DNA from: Oscillospiraceae bacterium
GTDB taxonomy: Bacteria; Bacillota; Clostridia; TANB77; CAG-508
Length of the DNA: 49,447 nt
Assembly: GCA_009785865.1 (NCBI GenBank)
Contig: WQVL01000010.1
Coordinates: forward strand, 1 to 49,447
Reading direction: 5' to 3'
Shown: positions 9,668 through 20,544 of the stretch, in pieces
Layout: each line of letters opens with the position of its first letter
How positions within the stretch are numbered: the first letter of the stretch is position 1
Notes under the pieces: model-generated
Told to the model about the DNA's origin: nothing
What the model saw: only the letters and a program-made list of their open reading frames with translations
Database searches by the model: none
Made by a program: the position numbers and the translations under genes

Positions 9668-10599
9668 TTAATTGAAATTTAGTACTAAATCTGGATCCAC
9701 AAATCTACCTTGTTTTCTTATCTCAAAATGTAAATGTGGCCCTGTAGTATTCCCAGTTGCTCCTACTTCTCCTATAGCTTGCCCCTTTTGTATATACTCA
9801 CCTTCGGATACATATATGCTGCTTAAATGCGCATACAATGTTACAAGGTTTCCATTCTGTATCTTTATATGATTTCCGATAACCACCGAACTCCTGAAAC
9901 CCTAATTACAACTCCGTCCATTGCGGATGCAACCATTGTTCCTGTATTTGCAGCAATATCTATTCCTGTATGAAATCCAGATACATTTGGAAAAGGAGAT
10001 ATCCTATAACCAAATCTTGACGTAATCACCCCGGTTAGTGGCAACCCTAAATAATAGTTTTCAATAATCTTTTTTGCATCTAACTCCATTTGACTCAAAC
10101 TACTTATTTCATCTGAATTTTCTATAATTGGACCTCCAACTCCCGTCCTGTCTATATCCTCATATCCATCTCCTTCTATGTTTTCTTCATAGTAATGGTC
10201 TTCCATCTCCGTTTCTTCTTCATCTTCCTCGTCTTCGTCATCTTCGTCATTTCCCGTCACTTCCTCTTCTGTACCATCTCCAAACAACTGCCATCCATTT
10301 ACTCTTTCTACTAATGCATTGTATATCCCGTTAATATCCATGTTATATGAAAGTATTCCTCTAACTCCATTTATCGTATTATTTGAAAAGTCATGATTTA
10401 TTCGACCAATCAAATAGAAGCTAGAATATATCAACACACACACAATTAACTGAAAACCCATTTTTCTTAATAGATTAAAATTTGGTTTTTCACCCACATT
10501 TACTCTAGCTGAACTAGGATAGTTAGCTTGTATCTTTTTTCGGTAATATATTTCTTCCGCCCTTCTTATTCTTTCATCCGGGGTTAAAGTTCTTTCCAA
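9668..10599 (-). CDS. spoIVFA: SpoIVFA-like LytM/M23 protein
   Basis: About 309 residues: a basic N-terminus, one transmembrane segment (about residues 49-66), an acidic Asp/Glu linker, and a C-terminal LytM domain (HTGIDIA, LYAHLSS, GPHLHFEIR). Its position before spoIVFB supports the SpoIVFA role, holding SpoIVFB inactive in the engulfed forespore membrane. The likely start is TTG 10599 behind GGAGAGG; 10638 lacks such a signal. Two CGG sites only 10 nt apart (9888..9886 and 9878..9876) must both be bypassed. The result, GVGGYGNHIKI, is the conserved LytM GGYGN motif with glycine at both sites. Confidence 0.9.
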
Positions 10600-10677
10600 A
10601 GTAAAAACACCTCTCCTTTGTAACATATTGTTAATCAATATATATTCAAAGAAAAAGTGTTTAGAACTTCATCTGTG

Positions 10678-10757
10678 TTATTACGGCTAGACCTCACTCG
10701 GAATTCCCAATAGCAACAAGCTTTGGCCATCTTACAACGATCCTCTACGCTTATATT
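10678..10757 (-). repeat. Dispersed leader repeat, copy 1 (upstream of spoIVFA)
   Basis: One of three copies. In gene sense: ATATAAGCG, about 25 nt, AAAGCTTGTTGC, a variable middle, then GTCTAGCCGTAATAA. It is about 79 nt before the spoIVFA start. The two other copies precede ftsQ and mecA in the same relative orientation. Confidence 0.7.
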
Positions 10758-11174
10758 ACTCCCATTAATATAAGATTCATGATGAATAATACAATTAATG
10801 CAACTAACACTGTTTTTAATACCTTATGCCTTCCGCCATTTCTTTTTTTATGTTTAGACTTAATCTCACCTTGTCGTTCAATATTTGAAATATAGTTGCT
10901 AATCACCATTTGTGCTTCATTTACAATATAGTCTCTATTTCCCTTTTGGCTTTCGTCATTCTTCTGTGTGCTCTTCTTACTATTTATCATATTCAAATTT
11001 TTAATTTTCACTACGCTTCCGTTCTTCTTGTATTTGGGTATCAGTAGCAAGCTTTGATACGTTTCGCAGAAACGCTTCGCTTATATTTGGTTTTAATATT
11101 ACAATTGCTTCGTCTACTATATTAGACGGTAAATTTTTTAATATTATCATGTTTTTCATCTTTCCTGTATCCAT
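10751..11174 (-). CDS. Small tail-anchored-looking protein of unknown function
   Basis: 140 residues after joining. ATG 11174 follows GAGGTGG. It has a hydrophilic, Lys/Asn-rich body and one C-terminal transmembrane segment (about 121-139). CGG at 11021..11019 splits it in the standard code; skipping the C gives IQEEGSVVKIKN and joins an N-terminal half without a stop to a C-terminal half without a good start. I do not recognise the family. Part of the coding sequence (about 11040-11092) resembles the dispersed leader repeat, so a repeat remnant may be embedded here. Confidence 0.6.
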
Positions 11175-11216
11175 ATGTATCCACCTCTAATATAAGTTTT
11201 TCCTCTTTTGGTAATT

Positions 11217-11474
11217 TTATACACCCATTTCTCTTTTGGGCGGAAGAATCACTACATTTATATCCTCAAGTTTATTATATTTCTTTATAATATCTTCTGA
11301 GAAACTTGCAAGTTCATTAGAAATTATAAATGTACTATAGTTATCATTTATTAATTCTGCTATTTTCTTATCTGTATCATCAGGATTTTCCACATCGAAA
11401 ACATCTAGTCCCAGCGATTTAAATATCCTGAAACTCTTTTTATCCTTTGCAAATTTAATCCACGAAACTTTCAT
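11217..11474 (-). CDS. Small protein resembling ATP synthase subunit F (V-type) fold
   Basis: 85 residues from ATG 11474 behind GGTGATG. The pattern of SLGLDVFDVENPDDTDKKI, a central IISNELA strand and VVILPPK at the end resembles the stand-alone subunit-F family of V-type ATPases (about 100 residues). No other V-ATPase gene is in the window, so the assignment is tentative. It is intact with no CGG. Confidence 0.45.
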   Translation of the reverse strand: MKVSWIKFAKDKKSFRIFKSLGLDVFDVENPDDTDKKIAELINDNYSTFIISNELASFSEDIIKKYNKLEDINVVILPPKREMGV

Positions 11475-11540
11475 TATCTCATCACCCATTAATAGTTTGT
11501 GTATTTTCGTGATTTTTATGCCAAATTCAAATTCAAACAT

Positions 11541-11578
11541 GAAAAAAGGCAGATTTATAATTTTAACTCTGCCTTTTT
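11541..11578. terminator. Bidirectional terminator
   Basis: AAAAAGGCAGA and its complement flank a loop, with A- and T-runs on either side. It lies between the 11217 gene (upstream flank at 11474) and the Cna_B gene stop. Confidence 0.7.
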
Positions 11579-11608
11579 CTGTTTTCCTGATATCTTTATA
11601 CTTCTCTT

Positions 11609-14600
11609 CTAGCTTCTCTTTTCTTTTAGTACTAAAACTAATAATAATCCTGATATTGCTATACTTACTAGCATCTTATATCTAAACATATTTGTATCAT
11701 CAGCTGTCGATACCGCATTCCCTGCTCCTTGATTGTTATTTTCTTCTTCTGGACGATACTCTCCTTTTACTTCTCCATCATCTTCATTGTTGTTATTGTT
11801 ACCGTTCTCATAACCATTGCCATTGCCACTTCGCACTACATACATATATTCTGTGTCTAGCTCTTCTTCTAGCAGGTTAATATATCCTACTGTCCCGTCT
11901 CCATATGCTTCTGCATCATATATCTCTGACCTACTTACTATAATTCTTCCTGTTCCTCCTTCATCTGTCACCTTAAATGCTACTTGAATATCTCTATAGT
12001 CTGGATTTCCTAGCTCTACTCCTAAGTCTGGGTCAAATGCTTCTATTCTGTTATCTTCTAAATGTCTTGTTCTTATTTCTACTGCTTCTGATGCGTCTGT
12101 AGTTACTTGTCCACTGCTATCTATCATTATCCATTCATAGTTTAGATTTGTACTGTGACTCGGCAAGAATTCTAATCCTGCTGGGATATCATTTACTATC
12201 TCATTTACATATCCTGCTATTGTTCCTTCATTAAATACTCTTATTGTTTGGATGATGATGCTTCCAGCTGTCATTTGTACTGGATTAGCTGATTTGTTTA
12301 TTGGGAATGTATATATTAGTTCTCCTTCAAAGTCATCTGGCATTGATACAATTGGTGCTCTATTTAAGTTAGTAACTACTCCGTTTGTTTCTACATGTCC
12401 AATAAATGTTCTTAGTGCTAAATTGAATACTAATAGAGATCCTTGCTGCTCTAACTTATTTGCTACATCAATTTGGACAACTTCTGTTATAACTTCCACT
12501 TCTATCATCCCTGGGTTACATAGTCCCTGCCCTACACATATACATTCTTCTGCTACCCACTCTTTTGTTATATCTACCTCTCTCGTTGCTGTTACTCCTG
12601 CTATAGCCATAGCTATAAAGTTTCCATTCTCTATTCTTCCTACTGTTATTCCATTTGGTTCTACTATTACAAATTCATTTCCTTCTTGCTTAGTTTCCAC
12701 TTTTATATAGAATGGATCCACTATTCTTTCGTATCCATCTGGTGCTTCTACCTCTTCTACACGGAATATGAATACTTCACCATCATATGTTATTTCCATA
12801 TCCTCTAGTCTTATTGTTCCTGCTAATGTAGTTTCATGTAACCCCATGTCAACTTCAACAAAGTCTGAATTATCCCATACCAATCTAGTTATCTCAAATT
12901 CTGCACTATTATCTGTTATAAGATTCCCTTGCTCATTTGTTTTTCTTATATATAGGTCAAAATTTCCTTCAATGGATTCTTTCTTATTCACTACATTTAT
13001 TGTTATTACATTATCTTCTCGTGATATCTCTATTCCTAGTATATTCTCTGGTATAAAGATTTCATCTTCCATTCTTCCTAACTCAACAAGTATTATTGCA
13101 AAGATGTCGCCATCTTGTATAGCTGTCACCCTCAAATAAAATGCATCTTCTATTTTCATATATCCTTCAGGAGCCACTGTCTCCTGTATACGAAGTATAA
13201 ACTCACCATCACTTGTTATTTCTATATCTTCTAACCTTATTGTTCCTGCTTGTGTAGTTTCATGTGTTTCTATAAGAATCTCAATAAGATTAAGATGCGA
13301 ATTATCCCATATTAATTTGGTTATCTCAAATTCTGCACTGTTATCTGTTATAAGGTTTCCTTGTTCATCTATTTTCCTTATATAAAGGTCAAAACTTCCT
13401 TCAGGATTTCCTCCACTAGATGGTGTAAACTCTACAATTATTGTTACTTCATTTCCCATAAGGTGTATGCATACATGATCTATATTTTGTGGCACAAACA
13501 CTCCTGCTTCCATTATTCCTAACTCAGCTTCTTTAACTACAACTTCTCCCCATTCCATCCCAGTTGTTATTCTCACATAGAATGGAATTATTGTATTGCT
13601 ATAACCATCTGGTCTCCTTGTATTTACTACTCTATATGTCAACTCTTCGTCAGCTCTTACCTCTATGGACTCACCATTTACTATTAAAGTTCCTGTAGCA
13701 ACTCCTACTGCAGTATTATCATCTGTAGTATGATATATGTTCGTATCCGCGTCTTGCCACTTGTCTCCCGGCTGTCCAACTTCAAGTTCCCATACTTTAT
13801 TACCTATAGTTCCATCAGCTCCAACAAAAGTTGGATTAATAAAGACATCCTGATCCAAAACAATTACTGGGCGTATTGCCCCACTATGAACAGCCATAGA
13901 CCAAGAGAAAAAGTTTACTGGTCCTCGGCTATTGTCAGCAATTCTAGCTATAGTAGGAACCTGCGTCGCTATTTGTGTTGCTAAAAAATATTGTTGATGC
14001 GTCTTTGCTACAGTTGTTCCAAATATTAGTCTGTCTCCAATTCTATTTCCAACAGGTCTAATTATCGCACCATCACTTCTTACATATGATATAAGCATAT
14101 CTACATCATTTACATTCATACTTCTTGCTTCTGCAACTATTGGCGACGAATATAGCTCACTAACTATTTCGTTTAGTATGTCTACTGCATTATTCCCTCC
14201 GCGCTGTTCCGTCTAAGAACTAAACTACTTGTTGTAGGTGTACTACTAATTAATGTTATCTGTCCATTATCTAATGACTTTATTTGCCACTGTAAATTTT
14301 GTGTTGTAAAGTGTTGATCCGTTGTATGCCCCGATAAAGCTGCAGGCACTGTATGCGAACCAACTGTCGGCGTAAAATTCACAAAATCTCCAACTTGCGG
14401 ACTCCTCAACTCAGTTAACACTCTTGTTATATCAAATGTAGCCCTATCGCTTGTTATTAAAACCCTATCACAGTCTACTACTTCTAATATCATGTCAAAG
14501 CTTCCTATTTTTCTGTTTTCTACATCAATAGTAAACGTTACTGACTCCATCCAATGATGGCTTTCAATATCTACCGTTACTCCTTCTAAATCATATTCCT

Positions 14601-16913
14601 CAAAAGAATAGAAGTCATCATCGTATACCAGTCTACCTATTAATATCTTATCCAAACTCGCTGTCATATCCCCTACATCAAATCCAGGAAGAATTTTTAT
14701 AGCAAAATTTTCATTTACTATTTCATATCCATATGGAACTACGGTTTCCTTAAATACAAACATTCTTCCATTTACTGCTTCCAGAATAAATTCTTTTTCT
14801 ATTATCCCTGTTATCCAACCACTTCCATCAGATTGGCTTGATGTTGTATACGCTGTTTCCGACTCTCGAGCCACAGTCCATACATGTCTTGCCCATCCAC
14901 TAATCTCCGACCACACATATTCTTGCTCAAATATATATTCTACTATCTCAAACCCTGCTTTGTCACTTAATATCAAATTCCCTTCTTCATCTACTTTTCT
15001 TAGCAATAGGTCCATTCCGCTAGTTATACCAACATTCAATATTTCTACTTGTACTATTTGTATGGGTTCACTACCATAATAATAATTTTCTCCATGTAGC
15101 ACCCTAACAGTAGCCTCTTCTCTCGTCCAGCCATTATGATAACCATGATCAGTGTACATGAATCCACAACACCATTCACAATAATTCAGACCTAAATATA
15201 CTCCGCTCACTTGTATTTCATTTCCTACTTGGTGGGTTGTTACTTTAACATAAGTTGAATTCAAAGGTGGATGATATCCAAATGGTACAGTTCTTTCATC
15301 TATTCTAAATATTAACTCTTGCCCCGCATATTCTATTGGTATATTTGGTATCCTTATAACCCCTGTTGGCAAATTATCATCATCTTGATTCTTATAGCTT
15401 GTTCTATGATGATATTCTCCTGTCCATAAGTGCTCAATTACTAAATGCCTTAAAGTAGGCGATTCGAAAGGGTCACTTGTCCAAGCTCCGTGTCTCTGTC
15501 ATCATTCTTACATCAAAATATACAAAATCACTTACTAATAGCTCTGTATGCCAACAAACATTCGGAAATAAACTAAATTGAGTTGGCCAACAACACCATA
15601 AAAAGCCGATTGCCTTATTTATTACTAAGTCAAATGTTGGAACTGGTCTATTCTCTACATCTATTTGTAAATATATCTGATTTCCTGGCGTAAACATTAT
15701 ATTTACTCCGTCTACATGGTACTCTTCAAAAACTATAGCACCTGACCAATCGCATTCTACCATTCTGCCTATCTGCTTTCTATACCAAGTAAAGCTATCA
15801 AATACATTAAATCCAGGTAGGAATTTAATAGCAAAACTATCTGCTGCCATATATCCTTCTGGCGCTTTCACTTCAGTAATTTGAATAACAACACCACTAT
15901 TTACTCTAAACTGAGTATATTCTAATATAAATCCTGTTACCCATCCACTGCCAAAAACTGAATCTATTTTTGTAAAACGTGTTGGTCCTTGATCAAAAAG
16001 ATCCGAAGAAGTATATATCATACTTCCAAAATCGTCTTCTATAAATGAAAACCCTTCTATATCAAAAATCGCATAATCATGTACCAAAAGATTTCCGTCT
16101 TCATCTACTTTATTTATAAGTAGTTCAACGTTATTATATAGTGGTTCTTGTATTTCTAGTGTTATAAAAAACTCTCCATCAATAAATGCACCGCTATCAT
16201 TATAAGAAGAATGATACCAAGATAAAGTTACACCTTCTATAGTTTTAGGTATGAAAATTCCTTCTTCCACTATACCTATCTCAATCTCCGTTGTCCCTAA
16301 AGTCGCTTCAGATATCGCTCCATCAATTTCTTGAAAAATTCTTATATAAAAGCTTTCTTCTAGCACTGCATATCCCCATGGAGCTATTGTTTCTGTAATT
16401 CGGAATATAAATTCATATTCACCTTGCTTGCCCCACCACGTGTATAGCCTTGCTGTTTCTTCCATGCCTGTCGTTCCCATCCATGTAGGGCGCGTTACGT
16501 TTAATCCGGCTTGGTATTCCTGCTATCTCGAATTCTGAATTGCTATGCGTCACAGGGAACCCCATCGCATCTAATCTTATTATCTCTAAATGATATGGGA
16601 CAGGCCACAGTGCAGCTCTAGGCAAAATCCCATGCAATTCTAAGTCGAGGTATTCATAGTAGTAATATTCTACTTCCTCAACATTTTCATCTATCTCTTC
16701 TTCATAATATTCAATTAATTCCTCTTCTTGCTCTTCTTTTTCCTCTTCCACATCTTCTAATACATATTCTTCTATTCTTTCCTCTATCTCGATATAACTG
16801 TCTTCCGCACCTACCCAATATGCATATATGTGTGTTAGTGGCTGACTAATATTAAGAAAAATCATCACCGTTACTATTAGTATGGTTATCATCATCTTTT
16901 GTGTTCTTTTCAT
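11609..16913 (-). CDS. Large Cna_B/SpaA-type cell-surface protein
   Basis: A single 1,766-residue protein once four CGG sites are decoded: 16508..16506, 15490..15488, 14211..14209 and 14201..14199. The standard code gives four disconnected pieces. It has a signal peptide (residues 1-30), an acidic Glu/Tyr-rich linker (about 40-85), then repeated prealbumin-like modules marked by LLINKVDEDGNL / LYIRKIDEQGNLITDNS and E-APEGY units, typical of pilin-like Gram-positive adhesins. The C-terminus has a low-complexity Asn/Glu stretch, a possible sorting signal (STADDTNMF), a transmembrane helix and a basic tail. Sites three and four are 10 nt apart and give RGTAGGNNAVD. No other in-frame CGG occurs. 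Role inferred: surface adhesion. Confidence 0.88.
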
Positions 16914-17150
16914 GTTTTCTCCTCCTATGAACCTATTCTCTCTATATGAATCGTACTATTTTTTCTGAAGAATGTAAATGGCAATTGCTGCCTAAACGCT
17001 TATGTCCCAACGCCTTTACCTGTTTCTCCTTAGGGAACTACACTTCCTGTTTTACCTTCTCATATATTAAACTTTTATTACAATTTTATTTCATTCTTTA
17101 CTTTTTGAGTGTTTTTCTTACGCTTCCTTGGTTTCTATAGCTTCCAGCAT
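16914..17150 (-). promoter_or_regulatory. Conserved leader of the Cna_B surface protein (leader B)
   Basis: Gene-free stretch upstream of 16913, colinear with leader A at 2522-2745. Shared blocks are CCCTAAGGAGAAA (17036..17024), CCATTTACATT (about 16970-16982), AAAAAATAGTACG (about 16952-16964), ATATAGAGA (about 16939-16948) and GCTATAGAAAC (about 17131-17142). The spacing is nearly the same in both. The start codon follows TAGGAGGAG. Confidence 0.6.
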
Positions 17151-17152
17151 AC

Positions 17153-17184
17153 AAAAAAGGATGCACTTATCTCATGCATCCTTA
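17153..17184 (-). terminator. Terminator after nrdG
   Basis: GGATGCAT / GCATCC hairpin followed by TTTTTTG on the minus strand. Confidence 0.75.
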
Positions 17185-17203
17185 TGTTATTTATTTAATA
17201 TTG

Positions 17204-17791
17204 TTAGATAAACATATATTGGACTTTACCAAAATCAGTTACATCTAATTGTTCCATTCCATATTTATATAATGGTTTCTCTTTATACTTATCTACTTGT
17301 ACAGCTTTTCTTTGTCTTAGACTCTCTTTAACGTCTAGTACTCTTTGGTTTTTAGAACCTCTGAATAATAGCGACCAATCTCTTTGCCTTTCTACGAATT
17401 TTCCATCTACTAAAACATTTATACAATTCAATAATTCTAATATTTGTGAATTTGACTTTGACATTTTAAATAATTCTTCAAATGTAAATCCTGTATAGCA
17501 CCAAACATTGATACTATGATTCCTACAAAACTCTGCCACTTCAAGACATGCTTCTACTTGGAAAAACGGATCTCCTCCAGATAGCGTTATACCATCTTGT
17601 CCTTCTAAGTGTAATAATTCTCTTTTTATATCATCTATATCTGCTGAAAATCCACCATCAAAAGAATGCGCTCCTGGATTGTGACAACCAGCGCAATTAT
17701 GTTTGCACCCTTGCGTCCAAAGAACAGTTCTTATTCCCTCTCCGTCTACTATACTATCTACTTGTAAATTATCTGCTAATCTTATGTTCAT
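17204..17791 (-). CDS. nrdG: Anaerobic ribonucleotide reductase activating enzyme
   Basis: 195-residue radical-SAM protein that installs the glycyl radical on NrdD. The CKHNCAGC cluster motif binding [4Fe-4S] is at about residues 30-37, followed by GGDPF. It is downstream of nrdD by 34 nt. It is intact; its CGG trinucleotides are out of frame. Confidence 0.95.
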   Translation of the reverse strand: MNIRLADNLQVDSIVDGEGIRTVLWTQGCKHNCAGCHNPGAHSFDGGFSADIDDIKRELLHLEGQDGITLSGGDPFFQVEACLEVAEFCRNHSINVWCYTGFTFEELFKMSKSNSQILELLNCINVLVDGKFVERQRDWSLLFRGSKNQRVLDVKESLRQRKAVQVDKYKEKPLYKYGMEQLDVTDFGKVQYMFI

Positions 17792-17825
17792 TTTTATTTT
17801 TCCCCCTGAGTACGTTTTCTTAATC

Positions 17826-20183
17826 TTATTTTATTTTGTGTTTAGTACGATCTTTTTCTTCACTCTTTTTACTGTTATTAAATCTGTCTACTGTCCCTAC
17901 TAAATATCCTGTGATCCTTCTAATTCTTTCGAACTCTACCTCGTCCTCTACTCTACCACATCCAGGACATTGTCCATTTATCACTCCTGTATATCCACAA
18001 ACCGGATCTCTATCAACAGGATGATTTATTGCTCCATATCCAATACCAGCTTCCTTCATCATTCGAACTATCTTTTCAAATGCTTCTATATTCTTTGTTG
18101 TGTCACCATCTAGTTCCACATACGTTATATGTCCTGCATTCGTAAATTTATGATATGGCGCTTCTACCTTAATCTTATCAGCTGCTGTAATCTTGTGGTT
18201 TACTGGTATGTGGAATGAGTTTGTATAATAGTCTTTGTCTGTTATTCCTTTTAATTTTCCATACATAGCTTTATCTATTGCAGTAAATCTTCCTGACAAT
18301 CCTTCTGCTGGTGTTGCTATAAGTGAGAAATTTAAGTTGTGCTTTTGTGAATACTCGTCACATCTTTTTCTCATGTGTCCGATTATTTCTAATCCTAACT
18401 TTTGAGCTTTTTCGCTTTCTCCATGGTGCTCTCCAATTAGGGCTTTTAATGTTTCTGCTAATCCGATAAACCCTATTGTTAATGTTCCATGTTTCAATAT
18501 CTTTCTAATTTTATCATTAGGCTTTAATTTTTCACTATCTATCCATACACCTTGTCCTAACAAAAATGGTGCGTTAGATGCTTTTTTAGTACACTGCAAT
18601 TCAAATCTTTCTAATAGTTGATCTTTAACTATTTCTATTCTTTCATCCAGTTCTTCATAGAATTTTTTCATGTCTAGCTTTCCATTAACTGTCTCACCAT
18701 GCTTTATTCCCAATCTAGGTAAGTTAATTGATGTAAATGAAAGATTTCCTCTCCCTGGTGTTACTGATCTTGATTCATCAGCACTGTTTCCTAGCACTCT
18801 TGTTCTACATCCCATGTATGCAACTTCTGTATCATAATCACCTGGCACATAATATTGCTTGTTAAATGGTGAATCTATGAACGAGAAATTTGGAAATAAC
18901 CTTCTTGCTGATACTTTACATGCTAATTTAAACAAGTCATAATTTGGATCTTCTTCGTTATAGTTAATACCTTCTTTTATTTTAAATATCGATATTGGAA
19001 AAATAGGTGTTTCACTCTTACCAAGCCCTGAGTCTGTTGCGAGCAAGAAGTTTTTGATTACCATTCTTCCTTCCGGGCTTGTGTCTGTCCCCATATTGAT
19101 TGAAGAAAATGGCACTTGTGCTCCTGCTCTAGAATGCATCGTATTTAAGTTATGTATAAAAGCTTCCATTGCTTGATATGTAATACGATTTGTTTTTTCC
19201 ATTGACTTTTTATATGCTAATTTAAATAATTTTTGTAACCCTTCGCTATTCCTGCAATATTCATCAAATATAGGAAGATCAAATTCTATACTTTCTAGTC
19301 TATCTATCCTAGTAGTAATACCATTAATAGCTACAAATTTATCAAAATCTGTAAGTTCTAAGAAATCATAAACACTTTGCTTCATTTGTTTTTTAAAAGT
19401 TCTTAAAACTCCTGGTGCTAAATAGTAATCAAAAGATGGTATTGATTGACCTCCATGTTGATCATTTTGGTTTGCTTGTATTGCAATCGCTGCTAATGCT
19501 GCATACACCATTATATCCTTAGGCTCTCTTAAATGACCATGCCCTGTTGAGAACCCCTCTTTAAATAATTTTCCTAAGTCTATCTGACAACATGTTGTAG
19601 TTCCCATTGGCATAAAATCCATATCATGAATATGTATTTCTCCACTATCATGACTATCAACAAATCTTCTTTTTAACAAATATGACTTTGCAAATTCTTT
19701 TGATACCGTACTTCCATATTGTAACATTGTTCCCATTGCAGTATCTCCGTCAATATTCGCATTTTCGCGTTTGCTATCATCTTCATTTGAAGATTTGAGT
19801 CCTAAATTTTCTACTGCTTTTAAAAACTTATGTTGTTGTTTCTCATCAAAGAATAATTGTCTTGACTGGTTTCTTCTTTCACGATAACTTGCAAATGACT
19901 CACCAACATCATCATACTTATTCTTTCTTAGTTGTTCTTCTATGATGTCTTGAACCTCTTCTATCTTTATTCTAGAAACTCCCAAACTCTCTATATGTGA
20001 AACTACTTTATTGTATACCTTGTGAACGTCGTGTTCTGTATATTTAGGAACTTCTTCCTCTTCACTCCTAACACTATCAAAACCTTTTTTGATTGCTAGT
20101 GCGATTTTTCCTCCGTTAAACTCTACCTTCTTACCATTTCTTTTTACTACTTCTATTTCAAGATGCTTCTCTTGCTCTCCCAT
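17826..20183 (-). CDS. nrdD: Anaerobic ribonucleoside-triphosphate reductase
   Basis: 785 residues from ATG 20183, placed 6 nt after a GGGGGG ribosome binding site. The open frame continues upstream to 20300 but without a good signal. It has an N-terminal ATP-cone (about 10-100), the catalytic barrel, a C-terminal zinc site (CGYTGVINGQCPGCGR) and the glycyl-radical loop RRITGYLVG. It makes dNTPs from NTPs under anaerobiosis. In this long gene every CGG I located is out of frame, a useful negative control for the CGG rule. Confidence 0.96.
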   Translation of the reverse strand: MGEQEKHLEIEVVKRNGKKVEFNGGKIALAIKKGFDSVRSEEEEVPKYTEHDVHKVYNKVVSHIESLGVSRIKIEEVQDIIEEQLRKNKYDDVGESFASYRERRNQSRQLFFDEKQQHKFLKAVENLGLKSSNEDDSKRENANIDGDTAMGTMLQYGSTVSKEFAKSYLLKRRFVDSHDSGEIHIHDMDFMPMGTTTCCQIDLGKLFKEGFSTGHGHLREPKDIMVYAALAAIAIQANQNDQHGGQSIPSFDYYLAPGVLRTFKKQMKQSVYDFLELTDFDKFVAINGITTRIDRLESIEFDLPIFDEYCRNSEGLQKLFKLAYKKSMEKTNRITYQAMEAFIHNLNTMHSRAGAQVPFSSINMGTDTSPEGRMVIKNFLLATDSGLGKSETPIFPISIFKIKEGINYNEEDPNYDLFKLACKVSARRLFPNFSFIDSPFNKQYYVPGDYDTEVAYMGCRTRVLGNSADESRSVTPGRGNLSFTSINLPRLGIKHGETVNGKLDMKKFYEELDERIEIVKDQLLERFELQCTKKASNAPFLLGQGVWIDSEKLKPNDKIRKILKHGTLTIGFIGLAETLKALIGEHHGESEKAQKLGLEIIGHMRKRCDEYSQKHNLNFSLIATPAEGLSGRFTAIDKAMYGKLKGITDKDYYTNSFHIPVNHKITAADKIKVEAPYHKFTNAGHITYVELDGDTTKNIEAFEKIVRMMKEAGIGYGAINHPVDRDPVCGYTGVINGQCPGCGRVEDEVEFERIRRITGYLVGTVDRFNNSKKSEEKDRTKHKIK

Positions 20184-20271
20184 ATTTTGCCCCCCGTATT
20201 CTTCGAACTCTGCTCGCGTTAAATATTGAATGGTAAAGTAACAAATTATTATTACTCTTTGCCTGAACTGT

Positions 20272-20332
20272 ATTCTATATTTTAAAGAAAATATGGTCAA
20301 TAGTTTATTGCAAAATGTAATACAATTGTAAT
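20272..20332 (-). promoter_or_regulatory. nrdD promoter and upstream TGTAAT direct repeat
   Basis: Minus-strand -35 TTGACC (20300..20295), 17-nt spacer, -10 TAGAAT (20277..20272). Just upstream, on the plus strand, two TGTAAT half-sites (20316-20321, 20327-20332) are separated by ACAAT: an 11-bp period with the same spacer as the ftsE site. The bound regulator is unknown; no clear NrdR box was seen. Confidence 0.55.
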
Positions 20333-20544
20333 ATTTGTTTTTTTGAGAATTTGGTATTTTCTAGAGTCTTTTCCTTTTTACATTTTCGCCATTTCGCCTG
20401 TTGCATAAGCATTCTTAAGGTTTTGTCTTTTTAAATTTTTTCGTGATTTTTTCATGTTTTGAAAAAAATGATTTTTTTATAATGCCCTTTTTTATATCTT
20501 TTGGGTACATAATGAATGGCGATTTTTTTATGAATTTTATGACA

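Noticed and set aside
16946-17140. 64-residue plus-strand ORF upstream of the Cna_B gene
   Set aside because: No ribosome binding site or family resemblance, and it covers the conserved leader.
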